A stretch of DNA of 64,000 bases from contig NZ_JAPEQG010000001.1 in NCBI RefSeq assembly GCF_026339735.1, forward strand, positions 434,001 to 498,000, given 5' to 3'. The stretch's first letter is position 1, and every line of letters starts with the position of its first letter. Made by a program: the position numbers and the translations under genes. A model generated the notes under the pieces. It did no database searches. It had not been told where the DNA came from and saw only the letters and a program-made list of their open reading frames with translations. This DNA comes from Streptomyces sp. NBC_01669. Its GTDB lineage: Bacteria > Actinomycetota > Actinomycetes > Streptomycetales > Streptomycetaceae. Below are positions 37,508-47,200 of the stretch, one piece after another.

Positions 37508-38716
37508 CTATGCCGGTTGGGCTTCGCGACGGACCAGCCCGGCCCGTAGAACGTTCAGGGCGCCCACCGTGTCCGCGTGTGCCTGGTGGCCGCACGCGAC
37601 GCAGTGGAACTTCTCCTGGGTGGGCCGGTTCTCCTTGGCGGTGTGCCCGCATACGGGGCACCGGCGGGAGGTGTTGCGGGGGTCCACGGCCATCACGTCC
37701 CGTCCGGCACATTCTGCCTTGGCGGTGAGGATCGTCAGGAACACCCCCCATCCGGCATCAGCGATCGAGCGGTTCAGCCCGGCCTTGGCGGCGGCCCCGT
37801 TGGGCAGGAAGCTATCCGGCGTGGCGGGGTCCGGCTTCGGGGCCGGGGCCTTGCTCATGGTGCGGATCCTGAGGTCTTCGTGCGCGATGAAATCGTGGTC
37901 ACGCACCAGGTTCAGCGCGGTCTTGTGGGCGTGGTCCAGGCGCTGACGGCGGACCTTGCGGTGCAGCCGCGCCACTGTCTCCACGGCCTTGCGTCGGCGC
38001 TTGCTGCCCCGCTTGCACCGGGCGAGGGCCTGCTGCGCGGCTTCGAGCCTGGCGGCGGCCTTCGCTCCGTGCCGGGGGTTGGGCACGAACTCGCCGCCCG
38101 AGTCGGCGAGGAAGTTCGCTATGCCCAGGTCGATGCCGATCATGCTGCCGGTCGCCGGCAGCGGCTCGGGCTGTTCCTGGTCGGCGGTGAGGATGACGTA
38201 CCAGCGCCGCCCTTCGCGCTTGACGCTGATCGTCTTGACCTTGCCGGCCACCGGCCGGTGCTGGTGCACCTTGACGTGGCCGACGCCCTGGAGGCGGACG
38301 CGGGTGACGGGGTCGTGCGCGGTGGCATCCCAGCGGCAGCCGTCGCCGTCCTTCGGGAAGTCCACGGTGTCGAACCGCTTGCCCGAACGGAAACGCGGAT
38401 ATCCCGGCTTCTCCCCTGCCTTGACCCGACGGAAGAACCCGGCGAACGCCTTGTCCAGCCGCCGCAACGTCGCCTGCTGCGAAGAGAACGACCAACGGCC
38501 CTGGCGTTCCGGGTCGAAGGCCCGGATGCCCTTGAGCTGGGCGGACTGCTGCCCGTACCGGACCGTCGTCTTCGAGCTGTGCTGGTAGGCCTCCCGACGT
38601 TCTTGCAACGCGCCGTTGTAGAGCGAGCAGTGGTCACGCAGCATCTCGGTGAGCGCGCCCTGCTGACCCACCGTGGGCCGCATGAGGAACTTGTACGCAC
38701 GGATCACCCGGCCCAC
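37508..38716 (-). CDS. tnpB: TnpB RNA-guided endonuclease (OMEGA family)
   Basis: 402 residues from a GTG at 38716. The N-terminal HTH/wedge is typical (IRAYKFLMRPTVGQQ). The RuvC triad is complete: D in MIGIDLGIANF, E in IAHEDLRI and D in HADTVGALNVL. The zinc-finger insert is CPVCGH...CVACGH, with the NTSRRCPVCG motif. TnpB proteins cut DNA using an omega RNA derived from the element's right end. With all catalytic residues present it could be functional even though the neighbouring transposase is damaged. Confidence 0.92.
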   Translation of the reverse strand: MGRVIRAYKFLMRPTVGQQGALTEMLRDHCSLYNGALQERREAYQHSSKTTVRYGQQSAQLKGIRAFDPERQGRWSFSSQQATLRRLDKAFAGFFRRVKAGEKPGYPRFRSGKRFDTVDFPKDGDGCRWDATAHDPVTRVRLQGVGHVKVHQHRPVAGKVKTISVKREGRRWYVILTADQEQPEPLPATGSMIGIDLGIANFLADSGGEFVPNPRHGAKAAARLEAAQQALARCKRGSKRRRKAVETVARLHRKVRRQRLDHAHKTALNLVRDHDFIAHEDLRIRTMSKAPAPKPDPATPDSFLPNGAAAKAGLNRSIADAGWGVFLTILTAKAECAGRDVMAVDPRNTSRRCPVCGHTAKENRPTQEKFHCVACGHQAHADTVGALNVLRAGLVRREAQPA

Positions 38717-38758
38717 CCCCTTCCCGGCCAGCTTCGGAGATCATATTACGCTTGGCGT

Positions 38759-39198
38759 ATGTCACCACACTGGGAACCAAACCCTGATATTCATATATAT
38801 TTACAGGACTTCATGTTGCCTACCACCTCCTCCACACTCACTTGGTGTTCGTCACCAGGTACCGGCGTGGCGTGTTCGATGACGACATGCTGAAGCGGTG
38901 CGAAGAGATCATGCGTGAGGTGTGCGGCACGTTCGAGGCGGAGCTGCGGGAGTTCAACGGCGAAGCCGACCACGTCCACCTGCTGGTGCACTACCCGCCG
39001 AAGGTCACCCTGTCGAAGCTGATCAACAGCCTCAAGGGCGTCAGCTCCAGGTACCTGCGGGCGGAGTACACGGGCCGGATCAACCGGATCGGCATGGGAC
39101 CGGTCTTCTGGTCCCGCTCCTACTTCGCGGGATCATGCGGCGGAGCACCGCTGACCGTCATCCGCCAGTACATCGAAGGACAGAAACGACCTGCCTGA
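38759..39198 (+). pseudogene. tnpA: IS200/IS605 Y1 transposase TnpA with an N-terminal frame break
   Basis: The ATG at 38759 opens MSPHWEPNPDIHIYLQDF, the normal TnpA start, but the rest of the protein (HVAYHLLHTHLVFVTRYRRG onward) is in a different frame, so a frameshift lies in the AT-rich run about 38788-38815. The remainder is intact: HUH motif DHVHLLV and nucleophile Tyr in VIRQYIEGQ. A GTG at 38842 could start a 118-residue form lacking the first beta strand. It is most likely inactive unless translational slippage occurs. A TTA codon lies at the break. Confidence 0.75.
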
Positions 39199-39261
39199 CC
39201 GTCACCCCAGGGCGCAGCGAACTCCGGCGCTTCGCGCCTCCGGACCGAGGATGCGTTTCCC

Positions 39262-39281
39262 TCCCCGGCTGAAGCCGGGGA
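39262..39281. repeat. Subterminal hairpin, tnpA-side (left) end
   Basis: 8-bp perfect stem TCCCCGGC / GCCGGGGA with a TGAA loop, the opposite end of the IS200/IS605-type element. Confidence 0.65.
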
Positions 39282-39353
39282 TACCCACGCAAGACCAGGG
39301 ATGATAGATGCGTCAAGTTCTCACTTCTCGCGTCATCCGTGCCGGAGGATTCC

Positions 39354-40451
39354 GTGACCGTGGCCCCTCGTCTCGTCTCCACCGTCGCCGCTCCGCTGGA
39401 CCGAGCGTCGGCGGACGCTCCGCAGGTGCTGTATTGGCCTGGCCGCAGGGTACTTGTGCAGCGCGGTGACACCGAAGTGGTCGCCCTCGACCTGGACGGG
39501 CCCGGCGCGGGACAGGCCACCGAGGTCCGCTTCCCGGCGCCCTGGCCGCGCGGCTTCGGAACAGTGACGGTGTCACCGGACCGGGATGTCGCGGTGTTCG
39601 CCGCCGTGCACGCGGTGCGCTCGGTGGAGGCGCTCGGCGCGACGCGGTGGGAGGTGCGGCATGGCTGCTGGGACGGCAGCTGTCCCCTGATGCACACGTC
39701 CTTCGCCGAATACGCCGACGACGAGGGCCACTTCTACGCCGACATGGGGTCGGCGGCCGTCTCCGCGGACGGCAAGCTCGTCTGGGCGCACGTCCGCGGA
39801 CCGTTGAGCGACGACGACGAGGCGGCGGACTACGAGGAACTGTGGCTCGTCCTGGACGCGGTCGACGGCAGGGTCCTGGACCGCGTGGACACCGGGACCG
39901 TGGCCTCCGGATCGTTCCACACCCCGCACCCGGACCCGGCACAGATGGGGCTGAGCATCGGCGAGGGCGAGGAAGGATCGCCCTCGCTCTGGGGACGGTG
40001 GGACGGGCAGCGGCTGACTGCCGAGCAGATCGACATCGAGACGATCCTGCTGACGGTGAACCCGTCGGGCCGGAACCTGCTGTCCGTTCCCCTCGATCAG
40101 GGGTCCCTCGACCTGCACCACGTGGAGGGCGGCGCGGTCCTGCGGACACTGGACGCGCAGGGCACCGTGCCGCCGCACCCGCGGAACACGGGCGAGGACC
40201 GGCTGTACTGGGACTTCGAGGCGGCCTTCGCGGACGAGGACACCGTCGTCGCGGGCACCACCCAGTGCGACAAGGAGTACGGCACGGTCCGCCACTGGCT
40301 CGTCGATGTGCGGGGGATGTCCCTGCGCGGCGAGATCACCTACCCGTTCCCTGTCTCCGGGCCCCCCCGTTCCGCAGGGGACGGCACCTGGTACACGGTC
40401 TCCGAGGACGGCACGTCCCTGCACCTGTGGAGCCTGCGGGACGCAGGCTGA
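39354..40451 (+). CDS. Hypothetical beta-propeller-like protein
   Basis: The GTG at 39354 is preferred because GGAGG lies 6 bases upstream; a GTG at 39339 in the same frame is less well placed. About 365 residues with repeated short beta-strand patterns (VLVQRGDTEVVALDLDG, VTVSPDRDVAVFAAV, AAVSADGKLVWAHV, WYTVSEDGTSLHLWSL) that look like WD40/PQQ-type blades. No signal peptide. It is strongly acidic. It may report on or bind partner proteins; no function was recognised. It is followed by a strong terminator. Confidence 0.75.
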   Translation: MTVAPRLVSTVAAPLDRASADAPQVLYWPGRRVLVQRGDTEVVALDLDGPGAGQATEVRFPAPWPRGFGTVTVSPDRDVAVFAAVHAVRSVEALGATRWEVRHGCWDGSCPLMHTSFAEYADDEGHFYADMGSAAVSADGKLVWAHVRGPLSDDDEAADYEELWLVLDAVDGRVLDRVDTGTVASGSFHTPHPDPAQMGLSIGEGEEGSPSLWGRWDGQRLTAEQIDIETILLTVNPSGRNLLSVPLDQGSLDLHHVEGGAVLRTLDAQGTVPPHPRNTGEDRLYWDFEAAFADEDTVVAGTTQCDKEYGTVRHWLVDVRGMSLRGEITYPFPVSGPPRSAGDGTWYTVSEDGTSLHLWSLRDAG

Positions 40452-40487
40452 GGAGCGGCGCGGGGGCCCGAGGGCCCGGCAGACGGA

Positions 40488-40518
40488 AACGGCCCGCCAG
40501 TCCGACCGGCGGGCCGTT
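40488..40518. terminator. Terminator hairpin between convergent genes
   Basis: Perfect 11-bp stem AACGGCCCGCC / GGCGGGCCGTT with a 9-base loop, flanked by purine-rich and T-rich bases. It serves the beta-propeller gene and perhaps the immunity gene on the opposite strand. Confidence 0.75.
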
Positions 40519-40637
40519 CCTGTGAGGGTGCCGCCAGTACGGCGTCACCGTGCTGGTGCGGCATCATGCGCCACTCGTCCTGTGTGGACATCGCGGAGCG
40601 TAATTACGCCACTGCCCGCCTCAGTTCACCGCTCCCG

Positions 40638-41249
40638 CTACGGAAGCAGGCCGATCCGCTCCCGATAGGCATGCGCGAGCGGCAGCGATGCCGCGTAGAG
40701 GCGGTCGATGGCCGCTGCGTCGATGCCGCCCCGGGCGGTGAGCGCACGGACATCGGCAACATCGTCGACCTGGCGCTGGATCTCCAGTTCGCGGAGGTCC
40801 GCCGGATCGTCTCCGTCCCTCACCACGGGGATCATCTCTTCCAGGGCGTCCGCGAAGGAATGCATCGCATCCAGGGCGTCCGCGACCGTTTCAGCGCTGG
40901 AATCCGGATCGTCCCACGCTTCGAGGACGTAACCTGCGATGTCCAGGACGTCCATTCCCCAGGCACCCGGGCCGTCCGGTTCCTCGATGTGCTCGCCATC
41001 GGGCTGGACGAGGTCGTTGTACACCTCCAGAACTTCCGCGAGTTCGTCCGTGGCCGGCTCTCCCGAGGCCAGAGCCTTCGAGACGGCCACAGCCCGCTGG
41101 AAGAAGGCCTCCGAACCGGGAAAAGGCTCGGAAAATCCGCCCTCCATCGGGAACAGCGAGACCCTGTGCAGAGCGAGCGACGCGATGACCGCCCGCCCCG
41201 CGGGGCTGACCTCGGCCAGCCCCGCGGACGTTACTTCGACTTCGGACAT
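40638..41249 (-). CDS. Probable immunity protein of the RHS toxin
   Basis: 203 residues, strongly acidic and helical, no signal peptide. It starts 12 bp downstream of the toxin stop with GGGAAG before the ATG. Small acidic cytoplasmic proteins immediately 3' of RHS/Hint toxins are typically specific inhibitors of the toxin tip. The sequence (YNDLVQPDGEHIEEPDGPGAWGMDVLDIAG, shown here only by its landmarks YNDLVQ and GAWGMDVLD) matches no family I can name, so immunity is inferred from position, size and charge. Confidence 0.65.
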   Translation of the reverse strand: MSEVEVTSAGLAEVSPAGRAVIASLALHRVSLFPMEGGFSEPFPGSEAFFQRAVAVSKALASGEPATDELAEVLEVYNDLVQPDGEHIEEPDGPGAWGMDVLDIAGYVLEAWDDPDSSAETVADALDAMHSFADALEEMIPVVRDGDDPADLRELEIQRQVDDVADVRALTARGGIDAAAIDRLYAASLPLAHAYRERIGLLP

Positions 41250-41261
41250 CTTCCCTATCCC

Positions 41262-44200
41262 CTACCAAGCGAACGACCGGGCGCCGGTGAGGGCATCCCC
41301 ACTCGGTGTCTTCCGGAACTTGTTGAGGATCACAGTCTTCCAGTGAGTCCCCACGAGGCGGGCAGCGCCCACGGTGTCGCTGAACGGTTGGAACAGCTCG
41401 TTCTGGCACCAGGGGCAGACCGGCCGGTTGGCAGCGCCGGCCACAGGAGTCCACCCCATCTTCTTGATGTGGGCGAGAGCGCTCACTTCCGCATCCCCGG
41501 GAATGACGTCGGCCAGAATCTCCGAGCCGTCCGTCTTCATCGCGTTGCGGATCTTCGGGTCCACGATGCGGTCCCCGCTGGATGCGAGGACATCGACGAA
41601 GGTTCCGTCGCCCTTGTCGGCCCTGATCATGGCCGTGGTGCGCTTGCTCTGGGCCTTCTTGTTCAGATTGCCGTGCAACTGCTGCACGCGCTTGTCGAGA
41701 TCCTTGGCGATCTGTTCGTTGCAGTTGTGGACAAGGACCCTGGCGCCGCCCGCCAGCACGTAATAGTCGTGGACGGCGTCCACCGTGAGGTTGTGGACAC
41801 GCTCATGCCGGGTGGTGTGTGAGACCGCGGTGATCTGCACCCACGTACCGGACGAGGTCTGCAGCCACATCCCCGACTTGAGGGCGTCCGCCCTGGCCCA
41901 ACGGCCGGCGTCCGGCAGCCAGTAGAGGTGGGCCTCGGTCGAAGTGACCTTTCCGGTGGCCTTGCCCTTCTTGCCGTCGGTGTCGACGGTGACGGTGACC
42001 AGGTGCTTGGAGCCCTCATGGCTGCGGACGCTCAGCACCTCGCGGGACTGGAGGTCGCCGCGCTCGACGTCCGAGGCCAGGACCTGGTCGCCCTCGGTCA
42101 GCTTCTCGATGGCCTTGGTGGAGCCATCCGCGAGGACCACCTGGGTGCCTGGGACAAAGCTGTTCTTGCAGGCCTTGGGGGCAGCCGGTTCCTTCGGGGC
42201 CGAAGGGGCATCGGCTCCGTCGGCCTTGCGGGCGGTGCTGCCGGCGTCGACGGCCGCCTCGGCCTTGTCCTCCGCCTTGCGGACGTCATTGGCGGTGTCG
42301 AGTGCTTCGACTCCCTTCTTGGCGTACTTGCCGGCCTTGACGGCGCTGGCGCCGTAGCCGACGAGCGGAATGGCCGAGGACATCGACAGGGCCGCGTCGA
42401 CGTAGTTGCCTTCGGCGGCGTACCAGATGCCGTTGGCGACGTCGGCGACCTCACCCACGACCGGGATCAGACCCACCACGTCCAGCGTCGCGTGACCGAT
42501 GTCGGACAGCGAGAGCCCGAACAGGTGCCCATCGAGTTCGATGAAGCTGATCGGGTTGCCACCGGCGAACGAGTACCGGTTGCCGGTGAACGGGTCCGAG
42601 GCCAGCGACATATCGGCCAGCGCGCCGCCGTACATGTCACGGGTCAGGAACCGGTTCAGCCCCGGGTCGTAGTTACGGAATCCCATGTCGTACGTGCCCG
42701 ACGCCTTGTCCCAGCGGGAAGAGTTGAAGCGGAAGGCGTTGTACGAGTCCTTGTCGGGGTTGGCCGCGTCCGGCTTGTCCGCACCGGTCATCTGGGACTT
42801 GTCGTCCGATCCGTAGGCCGTGTAGCCGTACGTGGACCGGGTGTTGCCGCTCTCCTTCGTGATGGCCTCGACGTCACCGCGCGGGCTGGTGACGTACTGC
42901 GAATACTCCTTGGTCCCGTCGTCCTTGTGCTTGATCTGGGTGGCACGCTGCCCGGACGCCTGGTACTGGTACGACTTGTCCGCTTTGCCGTTCAGCTCCT
43001 CGCGCAGGACCAACTTGTCGATGCCGAGGTAGGTGAACGCCGTCGTCTTGGCCTGCGCGCCGGACGTCGTCTGCGACACGGTCCGGTCGAACGGGTCGAA
43101 GACGTAGGACGTCGTCACCGCGGCGGCGCCCGATCCGGCCCGCGTCCTCACGGTCCGGTCGAAGCCGTCGTAGTAGTACTTCTGCTCCGTCTGGCCGCCA
43201 CTGCTCACGGTGTCGACACGGCCGAGCGGGTCGTAGTTGTAGGTGGAGGTGACACCGCCGGCCGTGGTGGACAGCAGACGGTTGCGGTCGAAGCGGGACG
43301 TCTGGGTCTGCCCGTCGACCGTCTGCGACACGATGTTGCTGTTGCTGTCGTAGGTGTACGACTCGGTGGAAGGAGCGTCACCGGACTTGGTGACCTTCGC
43401 GATCCGGTCCTGCGGGTCGTAGTCGAAGGAGTAGGTGTTGTTGATGTACGCCGAGTTGTTGTCGGCGTTCATCAGCTTCAGCACGTCCTTGGAGCGGTTG
43501 CCGTTGGGCTCGTACTCCAGGTCGTGCTGGGCCACGACGGTCCCGCCCGACGTCTTCTCCACGGACTGCTTGACCGAGCCGTCCAGGTAGTACGTCAGGT
43601 CGAGCACGTTGCCATTGGGCTTGGTCTGTTTGAGCAGGAGTCCGCGGGCCGTGTACGTCAGATTGGTGATCTGCTGGTTGCCGGCGGTCGGCGAGTCCCC
43701 GTTGGTCACCTTGCTGACCAGGTCCCGCCCGTCGTAGTCCACCTTCGACCAGGTGAGGTCATGCGTCGTGGAGACGGGGTTGCCGATCTCGTTGTACGCG
43801 AGGGACGTGGTGTTCTTCACCGTGCCGGCCGCCACCTCCTCGACCTTGGAGACCTGGTTGAGGCCCTCGTAGTCGATGCGATAGGTGTCGATCTTCGCGC
43901 CGGGCGAGTTGTCCTTGACCTCCACCATGTTGGCGTTGGCGTCGTACTTGTAGGTGAAGTCCTTCTTCTCGTTGTCGGTCTCACCCGCGTTCGAACGGAC
44001 CAGCTTCACCGAGTCGGCGAGGACGGTGCCGTTCGCCTGGTCGGTCACTGTGACCTTCTGCGGACCGTCCTCGACGAACGAGTAGCTGCCGAGCGAGATC
44101 CAGGAACCGGCATTCTGGGTCTGGTCGACGGTCTTCGTCACGGACCCGCCGTTGTGATCGACCGTGAACTTGGTGTCGCTCGCGGCGCCCGTCAGCTTCG

Positions 44201-47200
44201 GATGGCGAACGAAGACCTCGTACGTGCCGTCCTGCGGGATGTTGAGCTGCCACGCGAACGTGTCGTCGCCGGCACCCGCGGGATGCGAGTAGGTGTCGTA
44301 GCCGTACTGCGACTCGGCCTGGGTGCGCGACCAGTTGCCCTGGAGCGCGGTGTTGTTGAAGTCCGAGCTGTCGACGACGACGACCTGCTTGCCGACGGGG
44401 ACACCGTCGTCCGAGCGGGCCTTCTGGTTGCCCGACTGGAAGAAGTCCCAGGTCATGGTGCGCTGCTGGGACCCACCTGCCGAGGTGAGGGTGTTCTTGG
44501 TCTGCTGACCGAGCACGTTGTAGTCGTAGGCCGTGGTGATGTCCCACGGGTCCTTCGACGACTTGGTCCAGCCGTTGTCGTAGTAGGTGTAATCAGTGAC
44601 GTTACGGACCGTCTGGCCCTCGGAGGGAGGCGCGGAGACCGAGCTGAGGTTGCCCACCGAGTCGTAGAAGTAGAACGTCGAGTCGGGGGTGTTGTAGCGG
44701 GTGTCCGCCTTGCTGTAAGCCGACCGCGCCTCCTTCACCCGGTCGAGTTCGTCATAGACGGTCTCGGCGGTGAAGTCGGTGTCGTCGCCGGTGGTGGCGA
44801 CACCGCGTGGGGTGATCGTCTTGGTCTGGTTGCCGACCTGGTCGTACTCGTACTTGGTGGTGCGGTAGCTGATGCTCCCGGAGGCGTCCTTGCTGAGCGG
44901 AATCTTGGATTCGACCAGGGCGCCGCGCTCGTCGTACGACGCGAGGGACTCATTGCCTTCGGGGTCCGTGGTGCCGACGGTGCTGCCGTCGAGGTCGAAC
45001 CGCTCCGACGACTCGTTGCCGAGCGCGTCGCTGGTCCTGACGACCCGGTGGTTGAGGTCGTACGTGTAGGTGTTCGTGTAGTCGTTCGGATCGGCGGTGG
45101 CGTTCTTGCGCGGGTCGACGACCTTGATGACGTTTCCGACGCTGTCGTACACCGAAGTGGCCTTGCCACCGTTGGCGTTGACGACCTCGATCGGCTGGTA
45201 GACGGCGTCGTACCTGGTCGTCGTCGTGTAGTCGCCCGCCGTCGCCGTCGTGTTGCCCTTGGGCTCCGTGATGGTGAGCGGGTTGCCGACCTTGTCGTAC
45301 GTCGTCGTGGTCCTGCGGGCCGGATCGGTCGGTTCGTCACCGGGGACGTTCGCCTCGGTTATCTGATCGGCGTTGTCGTACGCCGACGTCGACACCGAGC
45401 CGTTGGCCGCGATGACCTTGGTGATGTTGTCGTTGGCGTCGTACTCCGGAGCCGGAGTGGTGATGAAGACGCCCGCCGCCCGGTCCTTGGGCTCCTTCTT
45501 CTCCAGCGGCCGGCCGAAGGTGTCGTAGGCCTGGGTGACCTGCGCTCCCTTGGCGTTGGTGACCCTGAGAACGTTGCCACGCTCGTCGTAGTCGAACGTC
45601 GACGGGTTGGTCAGCGGGTCGATGATCGTCGCCGGGTAACCGGAGGCCTGGAAGTCGCGGTTCTCCGTGGCGTGACCGTTGGCGTCGATCGACTTCGTCA
45701 GCTGGCCATAGGTGTCGTACTCCGACGTGGAGGTGTAGTCGCCCACGGTGGACGTGGCCACACCCTTGGGGTCCGTGACCGAGGTCAGGTTGCCGCGGGT
45801 GTCATAGCCGAACTGCCACGTACGGCCCTCCGGGGACTTCTTCTGGAAGAGGTCCGCGATATGGCCGTTCAGGCCGGTGGAGTAGGTGAAGGTCTGCGCC
45901 GGGGTCCCGTTCTTGTTGGCCTCGGCATCCTTCTTCTCCAGTGGGTAGCCCGTCTTCGGGTCGTACGACCAGGTGGAGACGGCGCCATTGGCCTCCTCAA
46001 GACGCGTGACGTTGTTGTCCGCGTCCCAGGCGAGCTTCGAGGCCTCCAGCTTCGCGTTGGTGATCTCGGTCGGGCGGCCGAAGCCGTCCATGAGATGGGT
46101 GGTGGTGTTGTTCTCCGCGTCCGTCACCTTGGTCTCGATGAACGAGCCCGCGGTACCGTCCGGATCCCGGTAGGCGTAATCGGTCGCGAAGGAGAGCCGG
46201 TCCGTGATCGTCTTGGTGTTCCAGTGGAACTTCGGGTCGTCCCCGGTCTGCGGGTAGTAGTAGTCCAGCGAGGTGGAGTTGCCCCGCGGGTCCGTGACCT
46301 TGACCAGCTTGACGTTCTTGTTGCCCTGCGTCGCGTCGTAGACGAACCCGAAGACCTTGGGCTGGGCGGAGCCGTCGCCGTCGGTCAGCTCACCGAGGAG
46401 CCCCTTGTCGGAGTAGACGAAGGAGATCTTCCGCCCGGAGATGTCCGTCATCGACTTGACGTGGTCGATGATCTTCGGGTTGGTGAGGTTGCTGCCCGTG
46501 ACCTTCGTACCCGCGTCATTGATGTACGGATACGACTGGCCCTTGGCGTAGTACTCGACGGTGAGGGACTGCCGCCCCGCCGGATCGGTGAGGTAGCGGA
46601 GGAACTTGGTGGGCTTGTTGTTGGACTTGCGCTCCTCGTAGGTGTAACTCTGCGTGTTGCCGTTCTTGTCGGCGATGGACGTGAGGAAGCCGTCGCAGTC
46701 GAAGAAGAACTGGGACCGGTCCGGGCGCGTCAGCGACCAGGCCTTGGGGTCTCCGTCCTTGTCCGGCGTGCAGTCCACACCCGAGCCCTGCTGGAGCAGG
46801 TAGTGCACACCCGCCGGGGCCTTCCATGTGCCGTCCGGCTGCTTGCGGAAGACATGCTCCGTGCCGTCGCCGTCCGGGAGGGTCACCTCGGTCGGGTTCG
46901 GGTTGGGGTGGAAGTCCAGCGCCGCGCCGAGCCGCAGCGGCATGGCGGCCTGCGCCGACCAGCCGTGGCCGAGCACCGTGTCGGAGGTGTCCTGCGAGTT
47001 GTACGCGAAGCGCACCGCGGTCTGCAGACCGCGGCCCGGGTTGGTGAAGGCGTTGTACTGCCAGACCGTGTTGCCCGCGTACAGGTTGGTCATCAGCGAG
47101 CTGCCGGCACCGGTGTTCTTTCCCGCATACGAGTAGAACTTCTCCAGGCCGAGCTGGTTCGACGTCGGGTCCTCGACGCGGACGTTCTGCGCGAGCGGCG

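Larger units (their letters stand above)
37465..39300. mobile_element. IS200/IS605-type element (tnpB and frame-broken tnpA, divergent)
   Basis: Bounded by small perfect hairpins: CCCCCACC-CGAA-GGTGGGGG (37481-37500) beyond the tnpB 3' end and TCCCCGGC-TGAA-GCCGGGGA (39262-39281) beyond the tnpA 3' end. These are subterminal structures of the kind used by Y1 transposases instead of inverted repeats. Exact ends cannot be fixed because this family makes no target duplication. It has displaced whatever followed the response-regulator gene. Confidence 0.75.
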
